Shown here: piece by piece, positions 1 through 6,623 of the stretch
Numbering within the stretch: the first letter of the stretch is position 1
How the letters are laid out: each line of letters opens with the position of its first letter
NCBI GenBank assembly: GCA_002433065.1
Contig: DJHK01000009.1
Coordinates: forward strand, 1 to 8,966
Direction: 5' to 3'
Length of the DNA stretch: 8,966 bases
Source of the DNA: Chloroflexi bacterium UBA6622
GTDB lineage: Bacteria > Chloroflexota > UBA11872
The notes under the pieces: generated by a model
Database searches by the model: none
What the model saw: the letters and a program-made list of their open reading frames with translations, nothing else
Told to the model about the DNA's origin: nothing
Position numbers and translations under genes: made by a program

Positions 1-1041
1 CGCGAGTATTCTGCCTGGTGCAAATCACACGGCCTGCCCGATGGCTGGGCCTTTAATGACATAAAGACGCGCAGCCACCGTGCCCCCCATATGTCCACAC
101 CGGTTGTTTCAGTTAGTCCCGTCAAAGCTAACCAGACCAATGATGCCTGGATTACTCATCACGCCCTGAACCTGTTGCGGGCTCGACCAACTGACCGCCC
201 CTTTTTTTTGACTTGCTCTTTTAACGGCCCTCATCCTCCTTTCCAGGTACCCCAACCCTATTTCGACATGTATGACCCGGCCGATGCGACTGAACCAGTA
301 AACTTCAGACCTACCGCAGGGGAACCGAAATCAAACGCCACCAGCTACTACCGCACCCTATGGCGAGATCATGGTGACAACTGGAAGTCTTGGCAAAAGA
401 GCGTGGCGGTATACTGGGGATTTGTCACGATGATCGATGGTTTTATTGGCCAGTTGCTCAACGCTTTGCGTGAAGAAGGGGTGGATGAGCAGACAGTGAT
501 CGTCTTTGCCTCTGACCACGGCGAAATGCTTGGCCAGCACGGCCTGTGGCACAAGAACCACGCTTACGAACCATCCCTGCGTATCCCCCTCATCTTACGG
601 GGTACGGGACTCGCCCAAGGTCAGCGCAGCAGTGCGTCATGCTCGTTAATCGACATCGCACCAACATTATTAAATCTGGTCGGCGCCGACGTCCCGACGA
701 ATTTAGAGGGAAGGGATCTACGCACGCTGGACCAGCCAAGCACCCCTGGTGACAACAAGGCCGACCGTCGGCTCATATTCAGCGAGCTAAAATCACATGG
801 CGACTGGCACGGCATCGTGGACTGGCGCATGGTTTGTGATGGCCAGTACAAGTACACATGGAACAACAGTGATCGTGACCAACTTTACGATCTCCTTGCC
901 GATCCACATGAGCTTAGCAATCGAGTGAATGATCAATCGGTGGCCGAGCCACTGAAGCGCCTTCGAGGGGCACTGGGCGCCTGGATGAGACGCACTGGCG
1001 ATCCACTGGCTCACCAGATGCAAACGCAGTGCCCCACCTGA
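1..1041 (+). CDS. Sulfatase, C-terminal part (cut by window edge)
   Basis: The frame is open from base 1, so this is the last 346 residues of a larger arylsulfatase-type protein, which would hydrolyse sulfate esters, most likely on a polysaccharide. The N-terminal part with the Cys/Ser that becomes formylglycine is outside the window. Visible family marks are the substrate-site motif GPHPPF (His about residue 78 of the fragment), the metal-site motif SDHGEMLGQHG (Asp-His about residues 172-173) and the following LWHK with Lys about 185, then the RIPLILRG strand. The C-terminal subdomain ends with KYTW and QLYDLLADPHELSN, a usual sulfatase ending in which the protein is described as product loss 'DP.E..N'. 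The in-frame ATG at 91 is internal and is not the start. The spacing of the motifs is normal and nothing visible is broken. Specificity cannot be told. Family assignment is very secure. Confidence 0.95.
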   Translation, partial: REYSAWCKSHGLPDGWAFNDIKTRSHRAPHMSTPVVSVSPVKANQTNDAWITHHALNLLRARPTDRPFFLTCSFNGPHPPFQVPQPYFDMYDPADATEPVNFRPTAGEPKSNATSYYRTLWRDHGDNWKSWQKSVAVYWGFVTMIDGFIGQLLNALREEGVDEQTVIVFASDHGEMLGQHGLWHKNHAYEPSLRIPLILRGTGLAQGQRSSASCSLIDIAPTLLNLVGADVPTNLEGRDLRTLDQPSTPGDNKADRRLIFSELKSHGDWHGIVDWRMVCDGQYKYTWNNSDRDQLYDLLADPHELSNRVNDQSVAEPLKRLRGALGAWMRRTGDPLAHQMQTQCPT

Positions 1042-1054
1042 CCGACAGGAAGCA

Positions 1055-1077
1055 AAGGAACCAATCACCAGTTCCTT
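1055..1077 (+). terminator. Hairpin after the sulfatase gene, possible terminator
   Basis: A perfect 7-base inverted repeat, AAGGAAC and GTTCCTT with a 9-base loop, begins 14 bases after the sulfatase stop. It is not followed by a clear T-run, so intrinsic termination would be weak. Position is the main argument. Confidence 0.3.
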
Positions 1078-1188
1078 GTCGTTCACTCGAGTTGCTTCAC
1101 CGTCCTCGCGATCCGCCCCCTTGTCCAATCGGGCACTGCTCCCACCAACTCATGTAGCTTAAATAAAAATGGCGCAACTTCATGACTC

Positions 1189-1256
1189 TTAACACCACCT
1201 GCACCAACTACCAACACACTCATTGCAAGAAGCAAAAAACAAAAGTGCTCTACAAT
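1189..1256 (-). pseudogene. Relic of a PEP-CTERM sorting-signal tail
   Basis: On the minus strand this stretch reads as the end of a PEP-CTERM protein: an IVEH remnant where I/VPEP would be, then FCFLLLAMSVLVVG. It aligns at the DNA level with the PEP-CTERM tail at the right end of the window (about 8835-8890). About 50 bases are mostly identical, including CTTCTT, CAATGAG and GTTGG blocks, and most differences are transitions. One base is missing just after the GTTGG block. If it is restored the frame continues with Arg and Trp codons and meets TAA at 1189-1191, the normal place for such a protein to end. Nothing upstream is recognisable as the exported domain, because the neighbouring glycosidase-like gene starts its 3' end at 1347. 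I infer a decayed paralog tail rather than a live gene. PEP-CTERM signals normally direct exported proteins to the exosortase system. Confidence 0.45.
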
Positions 1257-1294
1257 CAATGAAGCGTGTAGATACGAATGCTCACCAAGGATGA

Positions 1295-1320
1295 GGATCT
1301 AATACACGATGCTTAGATCC
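1295..1320 (-). terminator. Hairpin downstream of the TIM-barrel glycosidase-like gene
   Basis: GGATCTAA and TTAGATCC form a perfect 8-base inverted repeat around a 10-base loop, 26 bases past the stop of the minus-strand gene at 1347. No T-run follows on the minus strand, so it could end transcription weakly or stabilise the 3' end of the message. It could equally be a chance palindrome. Confidence 0.35.
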
Positions 1321-1346
1321 ACACGCGAGCATCAGAATCAGCCGCT

Positions 1347-2783
1347 TTACTCCAACCCGACGAACGGCCCCGTGTCATACTTGAAAAGGTCACCGGTCCC
1401 CCCCGGAAGAATGATCTGCAATCCTTCCTGTGGATCAACATCCAACTTTTCAACCTTGCCGGTCAGCCGGCTGAGTCGCTGAAGGGTCTTGATCGTAGGA
1501 TCAAATTTGAGGGTGAAGGCAAGCTGACGTTCGGCTGCCGTGGCGTCTTTGCTGTGCCACAGGTTGCAGACTAGAAAGTACCGCTGTCCGCTATCGTCCA
1601 CAAAGTTGCCGATCAAACCGTCGGCATAGGGTGCATCAACGTAAAAATCAGGTGAGACGCCGGGCACAATGGTCATGCGCCCACTTACTTGCGGATCCGG
1701 CGCCGTTGACAAGCCGGTGTTGGGCGGAAGGTGTGAGTCCGCCTTGATCTCGATTTCCTTCAGGTGCGGATCACGCGTTGTGAAGTTGTCCCAGGCGAGC
1801 AAGCCCTGAGGCACGGCTGATCCGTGGGTTCTCTTGATGAAGCGGACTTCGGTACTGGTCAGGTACCGCAACGGTCCGGCAATATTCATCACCTCCTGGT
1901 TGGCACGAACCGTGGGCTCGTAAAGACGTGTCGGTACGCCATTGACATCCAGGACGGCTCGCTCATGGGTCGTGTCAAAGCCGAAGTACGCGATCCCCGT
2001 GTAGCCGAACGTGAGCGTGGAAAACAACTGCATGCGCAGGTCTGATTCGCTGGGCAAGCGCCGATTCGGTCCCTGCCAAGACTGAACGAAGACCCAGTAG
2101 GGGATGCCCGCCTTCAATGACGCTTCACGCACGACCTGCATATTCAGAAAATACACGTTGGCGACCCCATCACGATCCTGGTAGGGATAAATATCGAACA
2201 TCATCACGTCGGGTCGAATGATGTCGATGTAATCATCAACGTACTTTTCGTAGCTGTAGTCGGTGCGCAGACTGCTTGAGTAGGCGGCGTTATGATCACC
2301 CATCGGCAGCGCATTGCAGTAAGAAAGAGTGTCGGGATAAGCCCGGCGCAACCACGCCAAGGCTTGGCCGGTCACTGGCATTTTCGCCAACAAGGGTTCG
2401 TCGTTGATCATTAGGGCAATATTGCCCGGATACTGCTGGGTCAGCTTAGCAACCCGCTTTTGGAACTTCTCCGTCGGGCCATCTTTGGCATACAGGTGTG
2501 CATGCCAGGTTAGCCCAGCCTTGCTCCCCGGACCTAGGATGGCATCCCGGGTTTTCCACACGAGAAGGGTGCTGAAGTGGGCATCGATATAACGCCGGGC
2601 GTCCAACGGTGGCTGGTCGCGAATGGCTAGCCCCATCAAGGTGTAGGGATGCTTGCGGACCCACTGTTTGCCAAAGTCGATCGGGCGTTCGTCGGCATGG
2701 CGCGGTGCTGCTGCCGCTGGGGTGGCAAGGATGACGGCTAATAGACTCATCAAGCCAATGGTGGTGATTCGATGGGGTCGCAT
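1347..2783 (-). CDS. Secreted TIM-barrel glycosidase-like protein (beta-galactosidase-like)
   Basis: 478 residues. The start at 2783 is chosen over an in-frame ATG at 2816 because it has an AAAAAGGA ribosome site about 9 bases upstream, and because the protein then opens with a standard signal peptide: MRPHR, a hydrophobic core (TTIGLMSLLAVILAT) and a PAAAA cleavage region near residue 26. The mature part looks like a (beta/alpha)8 hydrolase of the clan GH-A type. It has a INDEP motif (Glu about 129, a candidate acid/base), MMFDIYPY near 194-201, FVQSWQG near 232-238, and a GYTGIAYFGF strand near 260-269. Related planctomycete proteins are usually left as hypothetical or beta-galactosidase-like. 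The last 150 residues look like a beta-sandwich accessory domain. It is transcribed divergently from the propeller gene at 3097, with which it shares a control region. It likely acts outside the cytoplasmic membrane on a glycan. The fold is fairly clear; the substrate and the second catalytic acid are not. Confidence 0.75.
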   Translation of the reverse strand: MRPHRITTIGLMSLLAVILATPAAAAPRHADERPIDFGKQWVRKHPYTLMGLAIRDQPPLDARRYIDAHFSTLLVWKTRDAILGPGSKAGLTWHAHLYAKDGPTEKFQKRVAKLTQQYPGNIALMINDEPLLAKMPVTGQALAWLRRAYPDTLSYCNALPMGDHNAAYSSSLRTDYSYEKYVDDYIDIIRPDVMMFDIYPYQDRDGVANVYFLNMQVVREASLKAGIPYWVFVQSWQGPNRRLPSESDLRMQLFSTLTFGYTGIAYFGFDTTHERAVLDVNGVPTRLYEPTVRANQEVMNIAGPLRYLTSTEVRFIKRTHGSAVPQGLLAWDNFTTRDPHLKEIEIKADSHLPPNTGLSTAPDPQVSGRMTIVPGVSPDFYVDAPYADGLIGNFVDDSGQRYFLVCNLWHSKDATAAERQLAFTLKFDPTIKTLQRLSRLTGKVEKLDVDPQEGLQIILPGGTGDLFKYDTGPFVGLE

Positions 2784-2893
2784 GTTGTCTGGTTCCTTTT
2801 TGGGTTTATCCGACATTTCTCATATGACGTTCGCCCGGCAACACCGCCGAACCGTTCGAGCACCAGAATAACGCCGCCTTTTATGAAAATCTA

Positions 2894-2922
2894 TTGACGT
2901 TCCCAATCGCCACGATTATAAA
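2894..2922 (+). promoter_or_regulatory. Sigma-70-type promoter for the propeller/dioxygenase genes
   Basis: TTGACG (2894-2899) and TATAAA (2917-2922) are separated by exactly 17 bases, a near-consensus housekeeping promoter. Transcription would start near 2929, giving a leader of about 168 bases before the gene at 3097, long enough for regulation in the RNA. Its -10 shares bases with the minus-strand TATAAT of the divergent gene, so one bound polymerase or regulator could block the other direction. Confidence 0.55.
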
Positions 2923-2947
2923 ACAGGCACCATGTCCAGCTCGTCAA
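2915..2947 (-). promoter_or_regulatory. Candidate promoter for the minus-strand glycosidase-like gene
   Basis: The minus strand has a perfect TATAAT (2915-2920). A TTGACG lies upstream at 2942-2947, but the 21-base spacer is longer than the usual 16-18, so the -35 match may be fortuitous. The -10 overlaps the plus-strand TATAAA, making a back-to-back arrangement. The leader to the start at 2783 would be about 125 bases. Confidence 0.3.
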
Positions 2948-2985
2948 CCAAATATCTCCTAGACCAAATCAAACAGCTTGGCTAA
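2932..2985 (+). CDS. Possible 17-codon leader peptide
   Basis: An ATG lies only about 3 bases after the predicted transcription start, so translation would be nearly leaderless. The frame encodes MSSSSTKYLLDQIKQLG and stops at 2983. It has four serine codons in a row (TCC AGC TCG TCA). It sits upstream of the hairpin pair at 3062-3091, the layout expected of a leader-peptide control system. There is no ribosome binding site and no known match, and 17 codons can be open by chance, so this is a weak call. Confidence 0.2.
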   Translation: MSSSSTKYLLDQIKQLG

Positions 2986-3061
2986 GGATCACAACAAATG
3001 ATTATGTATTACACGAAGCAGAATACAAAACGACGCAGTAAGGTCGAATTTCCTGCAAGGT

Positions 3062-3091
3062 AAACGGACTATGTCCGTTTTTAAAAGGACA
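3062..3091 (+). promoter_or_regulatory. Alternating hairpins over the ribosome binding site (possible RNA switch or operator)
   Basis: Two overlapping inverted repeats share one arm. The first is AAACGGAC-TAT-GTCCGTTT (3062-3080), an 8-base stem with a 3-base loop followed by T's to 3082, resembling a small terminator or a 19-base operator palindrome. The second is TGTCC (3072-3076) with GGACA (3087-3091), and it buries the ribosome site AAAAGGA (3083-3089). The arms cannot pair both ways at once, so forming the first hairpin would leave the ribosome site free and forming the second would close it. The ATG is at 3097. The pairings are seen; the regulatory role is inferred. Binding of a dimeric repressor to the first palindrome is the alternative. 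Confidence 0.4.
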
Positions 3092-3096
3092 CGAAC

Positions 3097-4650
3097 ATGA
3101 GCTATTGGACGGACGACGCGATCGAAGTCGGGACCGTAGAACAGCTTCTTATAGACGACCACATCGTTGAGGATGCATGGGGACTGGCGCGGCGCATCTG
3201 CCAGCCAAGGCGTCACGCGATTGCCCCAGTGATTCATCCCGACCAGCCATGGGAAGATAGCGTCGGGCACGAGCAGCATGTCTTCCACGATGAACAGGAA
3301 GGTGTTTACCGGATGCTGTATGGCGTTGTCAATGAAGAAGCCTACCAATACCACTACGTTCCGGGACTTGCCAAGCATTGGAACAAAGCTGAACACGGCT
3401 CTCCCTATTTCGTCTGTTACGCGGAGAGTCGCGACGGCTTGAGGTGGGAAAAACCGCTGCTCGATGTTCACTCCTGGCCCGGTTACCGTCGAACGAACAT
3501 CGTAATGTCAGGCCGAACCATGGCGCAGTCGTCAGAGGTCTTGCTTAATCCGAACCAGAACAATGCGTCGCGCAAGTACGTCATGATGTACCGCGATATA
3601 TGCGCCTGGAAGCAGCCGAACCCGAAGGACGTTGAGCAGAATCGTCTGCCTCGAATTGCCCAGGCGACCAACACGGACGGTCGATGCCTGGCCTACTCGC
3701 CCGACTGCATTCACTGGACGGAGGATGAAGAAAACCCGATCACCAAGGGTGGCAGCGACGGTGGAATTCCGATCTGCTGGAACCCCACGACTAAACGGTG
3801 GTACTGCTTCTGTCGGCCGAAGGTGATGGTTTATGACAACGATGCGGCTCAACTGCGTACAGGGGGACGGCGGCGGCGCATGGCTCTAATCACAAGCCCG
3901 GACCTGCGGCAATGGACGTTTCCAAGAACTCTGCTATACCCCGATGAGCTGGATGTTACACCCATGTGCATGGACATGTGGATGGTGTTTCGTCATGGCA
4001 GTCACTTCATTGCACTTCAGTCGATTCTCGACCAGCGCAAAGAGGGCACAGCCGAAGTTCAAATCGCCTCCAGTGCCGACGGTGTCCACTGGACGCGACT
4101 GCCCCATCGGCCAGTTTTCTTCGAACGTGGGCAGCACGGAACTTTTGACGCTGGCGCAGTTGTCTTTCACGGCAAACCCCTGACGGTGGGCAACAAATGG
4201 TTCCTCTATTACCAGGGGGCGCCAACCGGACGAATGGGCCATCAAGTCTGCAACATCCGGAGCATTGGGGTTGCCGTCTTGCCCCGGGGCCGACTCGTGG
4301 GGCGGTTTGCCGGTGACCATGAGGGATTTCTGCTTACGCGTGAGCTGGTCATCGGCGGCAAACATCTTCATATCAATTGCCAATCTGTCATTGACACCGT
4401 CGACCCGGTCAACCGGGAGATACGCGTTGGGCTAGCCAAGCGTGCCTATGAACCCAATGACCACAACGACAGGGGGTACTACGAAGGATTTGCCATTAAC
4501 GAGTGTGATCCAATCAGATCAAACAATCTCGACCTGCGTGTCACTTGGAAAGGAAACGACGACCTCCATTCGTTGGTCGGCAAACCGGTATATCTGCGCT
4601 TCTACCTACAAAACGCTGGGATCTACAGTTTTCGCTTCACAAATCAATAG
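3097..4650 (+). CDS. GH32/GH43-like five-bladed beta-propeller protein
   Basis: 517 residues, with no signal peptide, so probably cytoplasmic. The start has a good ribosome site (AAAAGGA, 7 bases before ATG). The N-terminus carries LLIDDHIVED (about 17-26), an opening common to uncharacterised planctomycete and verrucomicrobial propeller proteins. Asp-box-like blade repeats follow: ESRDGLRW (110-117), YSPDCIHW (200-207), TSPDLRQW (266-273) and SSADGVHW (325-332). Other marks are PWED (51-54), CFCRPK (238-242) and YPDELDV (281-287), which fit the positions of conserved acids and a substrate-binding Arg in this family. The last 100 residues form a beta-sandwich ending DLRVTWKGNDDL...VYLRFYLQNAGIYSFRF, usual in GH32-like proteins. 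It probably binds or cleaves a glycan fragment, but no member of this subfamily is known to me by activity, so a hydrolase function is an inference. It is followed 159 bases later by the dioxygenase gene on the same strand. The fold call is good; the function is uncertain. Confidence 0.7.
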   Translation: MSYWTDDAIEVGTVEQLLIDDHIVEDAWGLARRICQPRRHAIAPVIHPDQPWEDSVGHEQHVFHDEQEGVYRMLYGVVNEEAYQYHYVPGLAKHWNKAEHGSPYFVCYAESRDGLRWEKPLLDVHSWPGYRRTNIVMSGRTMAQSSEVLLNPNQNNASRKYVMMYRDICAWKQPNPKDVEQNRLPRIAQATNTDGRCLAYSPDCIHWTEDEENPITKGGSDGGIPICWNPTTKRWYCFCRPKVMVYDNDAAQLRTGGRRRRMALITSPDLRQWTFPRTLLYPDELDVTPMCMDMWMVFRHGSHFIALQSILDQRKEGTAEVQIASSADGVHWTRLPHRPVFFERGQHGTFDAGAVVFHGKPLTVGNKWFLYYQGAPTGRMGHQVCNIRSIGVAVLPRGRLVGRFAGDHEGFLLTRELVIGGKHLHINCQSVIDTVDPVNREIRVGLAKRAYEPNDHNDRGYYEGFAINECDPIRSNNLDLRVTWKGNDDLHSLVGKPVYLRFYLQNAGIYSFRFTNQ

Positions 4651-4703
4651 AGACTGGTGCGGCCATTACGGATCGGCATACAATCGACTATCTGGACGTT
4701 TCG

Positions 4704-4799
4704 ATGGGATATAAAGGGCCAAACACTGTTATGAAGGACCATCAGAAGTTCAAATATCTTCGCGGGGACGAGGTTGGTCATCGGCCGGAGCCCAAATAG
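4704..4799 (+). CDS. Possible 31-residue small ORF between propeller and dioxygenase genes
   Basis: An ATG at 4704 opens a 31-codon frame rich in Lys, His and Asp (starts MGYKGPNTVMKDHQKF) whose TAG at 4797 overlaps the ribosome site of the next gene (AGGAAA). Stop-near-start placement of this kind is typical of translational coupling. The same frame is open upstream into the end of the propeller gene, so it may be only a shadow or the end of a lost gene. There is no clear ribosome site for its own start and no recognised family. Confidence 0.18.
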   Translation: MGYKGPNTVMKDHQKFKYLRGDEVGHRPEPK

Positions 4800-4809
4800 G
4801 AAATCCCCA

Positions 4810-5646
4810 ATGATTACCGATTCAGAACTTCAACAATTCGAGCTGGATGGTGCTGTCACGATTGACACACCATTAACCAGCCAGCAGATCACGGAGGCTT
4901 CACAGCTTATGGAGCGTATGCTGCCCGTGGGACCACCTCGACCGGGCGAGAAGAATCCCCGTTATCGAGTAGGGAAGAATAATGTGTATGAACCGGCGTT
5001 TACCCGGATTATAGAACAGCCATTCTTTGAATCAGTTGCCAAGCGCCTGCTGCATACTGACTCGGTCGTTATTAATTGTACAGCAATTCGCAATACTCAC
5101 CCTCAACCTGGCACCAATTTCGAGGTTGGCGAACACACTGACATGACACTCAGCCTCATGGATTTGACCTCAACGCCGCGTCGAATGAATGTGGGTCTTT
5201 TTGTCTGGATCACCGACGTCGATGAAACATCAGCCCCCCTGATGACCCGGCCGGGAAGTCACCGACAACTCGCCCAATCCATGGGTAACAAACCGAAGTA
5301 TATCTACGGGTCATGGGAAAAGGATCAATACGCCAATGTGCCTGATGCACACACACTCCCGATAGCCCATACCGGTAGGTTTCCGAACCAGTGGCCTGAT
5401 CTCGAATTCGCTGAACCCGTACCTTGTGTCGCTCGTGCCGGCCAAGTGACTATTCTAAATCCCGCAACCATTCACGGGGCATCAACAAACGTCGGCCAAA
5501 CGAACCGCAAGTCACTGCTTATCATCATGCAGCCCAGATCGATCGCCTTAGGTGAAAGCAAGGATCGATGCAAAACCCGCAGAGCGTATCTGGCACAACT
5601 CACGAGGGTCTTGGCACCCAACCGCAGACATATCGCCATGAACTGA
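4810..5646 (+). CDS. Phytanoyl-CoA dioxygenase (PhyH) family Fe(II)/2-oxoglutarate oxygenase
   Basis: 278 residues. The start at 4810 is chosen because AGGAAA lies 8 bases upstream; an in-frame ATG at 4774 would add 12 residues unlike the family. The opening ITDSELQQFELDGAVTI is the usual PhyH start. The iron site is visible: GEHTD gives His109 and Asp111, and ATIHGAS gives His222. TNRKSLL supplies Arg233, the likely 2-oxoglutarate carboxylate ligand. The strand APLMTRPGSH (142-151) is the family 'GSH' segment. Such enzymes hydroxylate or oxidise a substrate using O2 and 2-oxoglutarate, releasing succinate and CO2; the substrate here is unknown. It lacks a signal peptide. It follows the propeller gene by 159 bases on the same strand and is probably co-transcribed from 2894. 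A role in removing a methyl or other decoration from a sugar is plausible but only an inference. All catalytic residues are present, so it should be active. Confidence 0.88.
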   Translation: MITDSELQQFELDGAVTIDTPLTSQQITEASQLMERMLPVGPPRPGEKNPRYRVGKNNVYEPAFTRIIEQPFFESVAKRLLHTDSVVINCTAIRNTHPQPGTNFEVGEHTDMTLSLMDLTSTPRRMNVGLFVWITDVDETSAPLMTRPGSHRQLAQSMGNKPKYIYGSWEKDQYANVPDAHTLPIAHTGRFPNQWPDLEFAEPVPCVARAGQVTILNPATIHGASTNVGQTNRKSLLIIMQPRSIALGESKDRCKTRRAYLAQLTRVLAPNRRHIAMN

Positions 5647-5697
5647 AATACCAAGGCGTCGCCGCTGGCGTATCAGTGTTCGGTAGCATCACCGACA

Positions 5698-5808
5698 TTC
5701 AGGACACGTCGATTATGCGCGCCACCTGTTGCACAAGCTAACTCGGTCAATCCGCAGCTGGCTGAGTTGATCGCCGCGTGACCGTCTCTGCCTGCCGCCG
5801 TTCAATGA
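5698..5808 (+). pseudogene. Tail of a dead planctomycete integrase-type ORF
   Basis: Between the convergent genes a short frame reads APPVAQANSVNPQLAELIAA, then TGA at 5779, then PSLPAAVQ and a second TGA at 5806. Many planctomycete tyrosine recombinase genes, or the ORFs just after them, end with a pattern like L..I..AWP.LP..VR.AI. Here TGG (Trp) appears to have become TGA, leaving the flanking residues in register. The remainder of the recombinase (catalytic Arg, His and Tyr) is not visible. The frame also follows directly from the dioxygenase stop without interruption, so it could be chance. I read it as a scar of an old integrated element. The pattern is recalled from family knowledge and not checked by alignment. 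Confidence 0.4.
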
Positions 5809-5849
5809 TTTAATCGCAAACATACAATTTCTCTTAGTCATTAGGTGCC

Positions 5850-6623
5850 TTACCTGCGACAACGTCTCTTACCCCGACGCATCATCACGAGACCGCCGAC
5901 TGTCAGCAGACTGAGCATGGCCGGCTCAGGAATCGTAAAAAAGCGGATCTCCGACATACCGACATTGCCGGAACCGCCGAAATTCTTGACGCTGTCCTCG
6001 TTCGCTAACACGGTGAACACCACGGACGACGCCGCGACGCCATCGAATGACAGGTCGAACCCGGGGTAACCATCTGCACCGGGCGCCTGCAGGAAGGTGT
6101 GTTCGCCCGGTCCCCCTAACCCACCGCCATCGAGCAGCGACCAGTTGTTGCCATCGGAGGTGTACTCGACCATCACCTTGTGCAGTCCGCGCATATTTCC
6201 GCCGCCCTCGTTATGGTTCCAGATCGTAGCCTTATCCAGCAGGTATGTCTGGTCGAAGTCCCAACGGATCCAGACCGAGCCTCTGCCGAAATCGTCCAAG
6301 GGCCCCGTCCACGTTCCGGAATTGGGCTGCGGCGTGGCCGAACCGCCGTTGCCCGCCCCGTTATTACCTTCGCCCATCCAAAGGACGCCGGGGTTTGCCA
6401 GCCAACCTGCGTTGGTGTGTTGGCCCGAGGCGTCCAGGCCGGATCCGTTGACCGTGTTGCCGGCCACTGCGAGGGTGTTCCAGTTCGGTGCGGTGGCGGT
6501 CACAATCGAGCTGGTATCCTGGTTGATGGCGCCATTCGGATCCGGCGCAATGAGAATCTGCGCGGATGCACCAGCGGTGAAACCGAGTAGGGTCAGCGTC
6601 AAGATTAAGACTGATCTGTTCAT
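5850..6623 (-). CDS. Secreted PEP-CTERM protein with discoidin-like domain
   Basis: 257 residues with a strong ribosome site (GAGGAG, 8 bases before ATG). The signal peptide is MNRSVLILTLTLLGFTAGASA, cleaved near residue 21. The middle (about 30-220) resembles an F5/8 type C (discoidin) carbohydrate-binding beta-sandwich: FGRGSVWIRWDFDQTYLL, then KATIWNHNEGGGN, VMVEYTSDGNNWSLL, and a closing strand that runs into SEIRFF. The C-terminus has the sorting signal IPEPAMLSLLT, a hydrophobic segment, and a basic end RRGKRRCRR. In the exosortase system this tail is recognised and removed so the protein is exported to the cell surface or matrix. It lies downstream of the propeller gene at 7144 on the same strand, separated by a 520-base spacer, so it may have its own promoter. 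A glycan- or surface-binding role is likely; no enzyme residues were seen. The PEP-CTERM call is certain and the discoidin call is fairly good. Confidence 0.85.
   Translation of the reverse strand: MNRSVLILTLTLLGFTAGASAQILIAPDPNGAINQDTSSIVTATAPNWNTLAVAGNTVNGSGLDASGQHTNAGWLANPGVLWMGEGNNGAGNGGSATPQPNSGTWTGPLDDFGRGSVWIRWDFDQTYLLDKATIWNHNEGGGNMRGLHKVMVEYTSDGNNWSLLDGGGLGGPGEHTFLQAPGADGYPGFDLSFDGVAASSVVFTVLANEDSVKNFGGSGNVGMSEIRFFTIPEPAMLSLLTVGGLVMMRRGKRRCRR

Noticed and set aside
3934..4383. Minus-strand frame of 149 codons
   Set aside because: Antisense to the propeller gene at 3097 and without any recognisable feature.
5655..5670. GGCG/CGCC stems as a terminator for the dioxygenase gene
   Set aside because: Only 3-4 paired bases and no T-run; too weak to call.
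5568..5741. Plus-strand frame of 57 codons overlapping the end of the dioxygenase gene
   Set aside because: It overlaps a well-supported gene in another frame, has no ribosome site, and its translation matches nothing recognisable.
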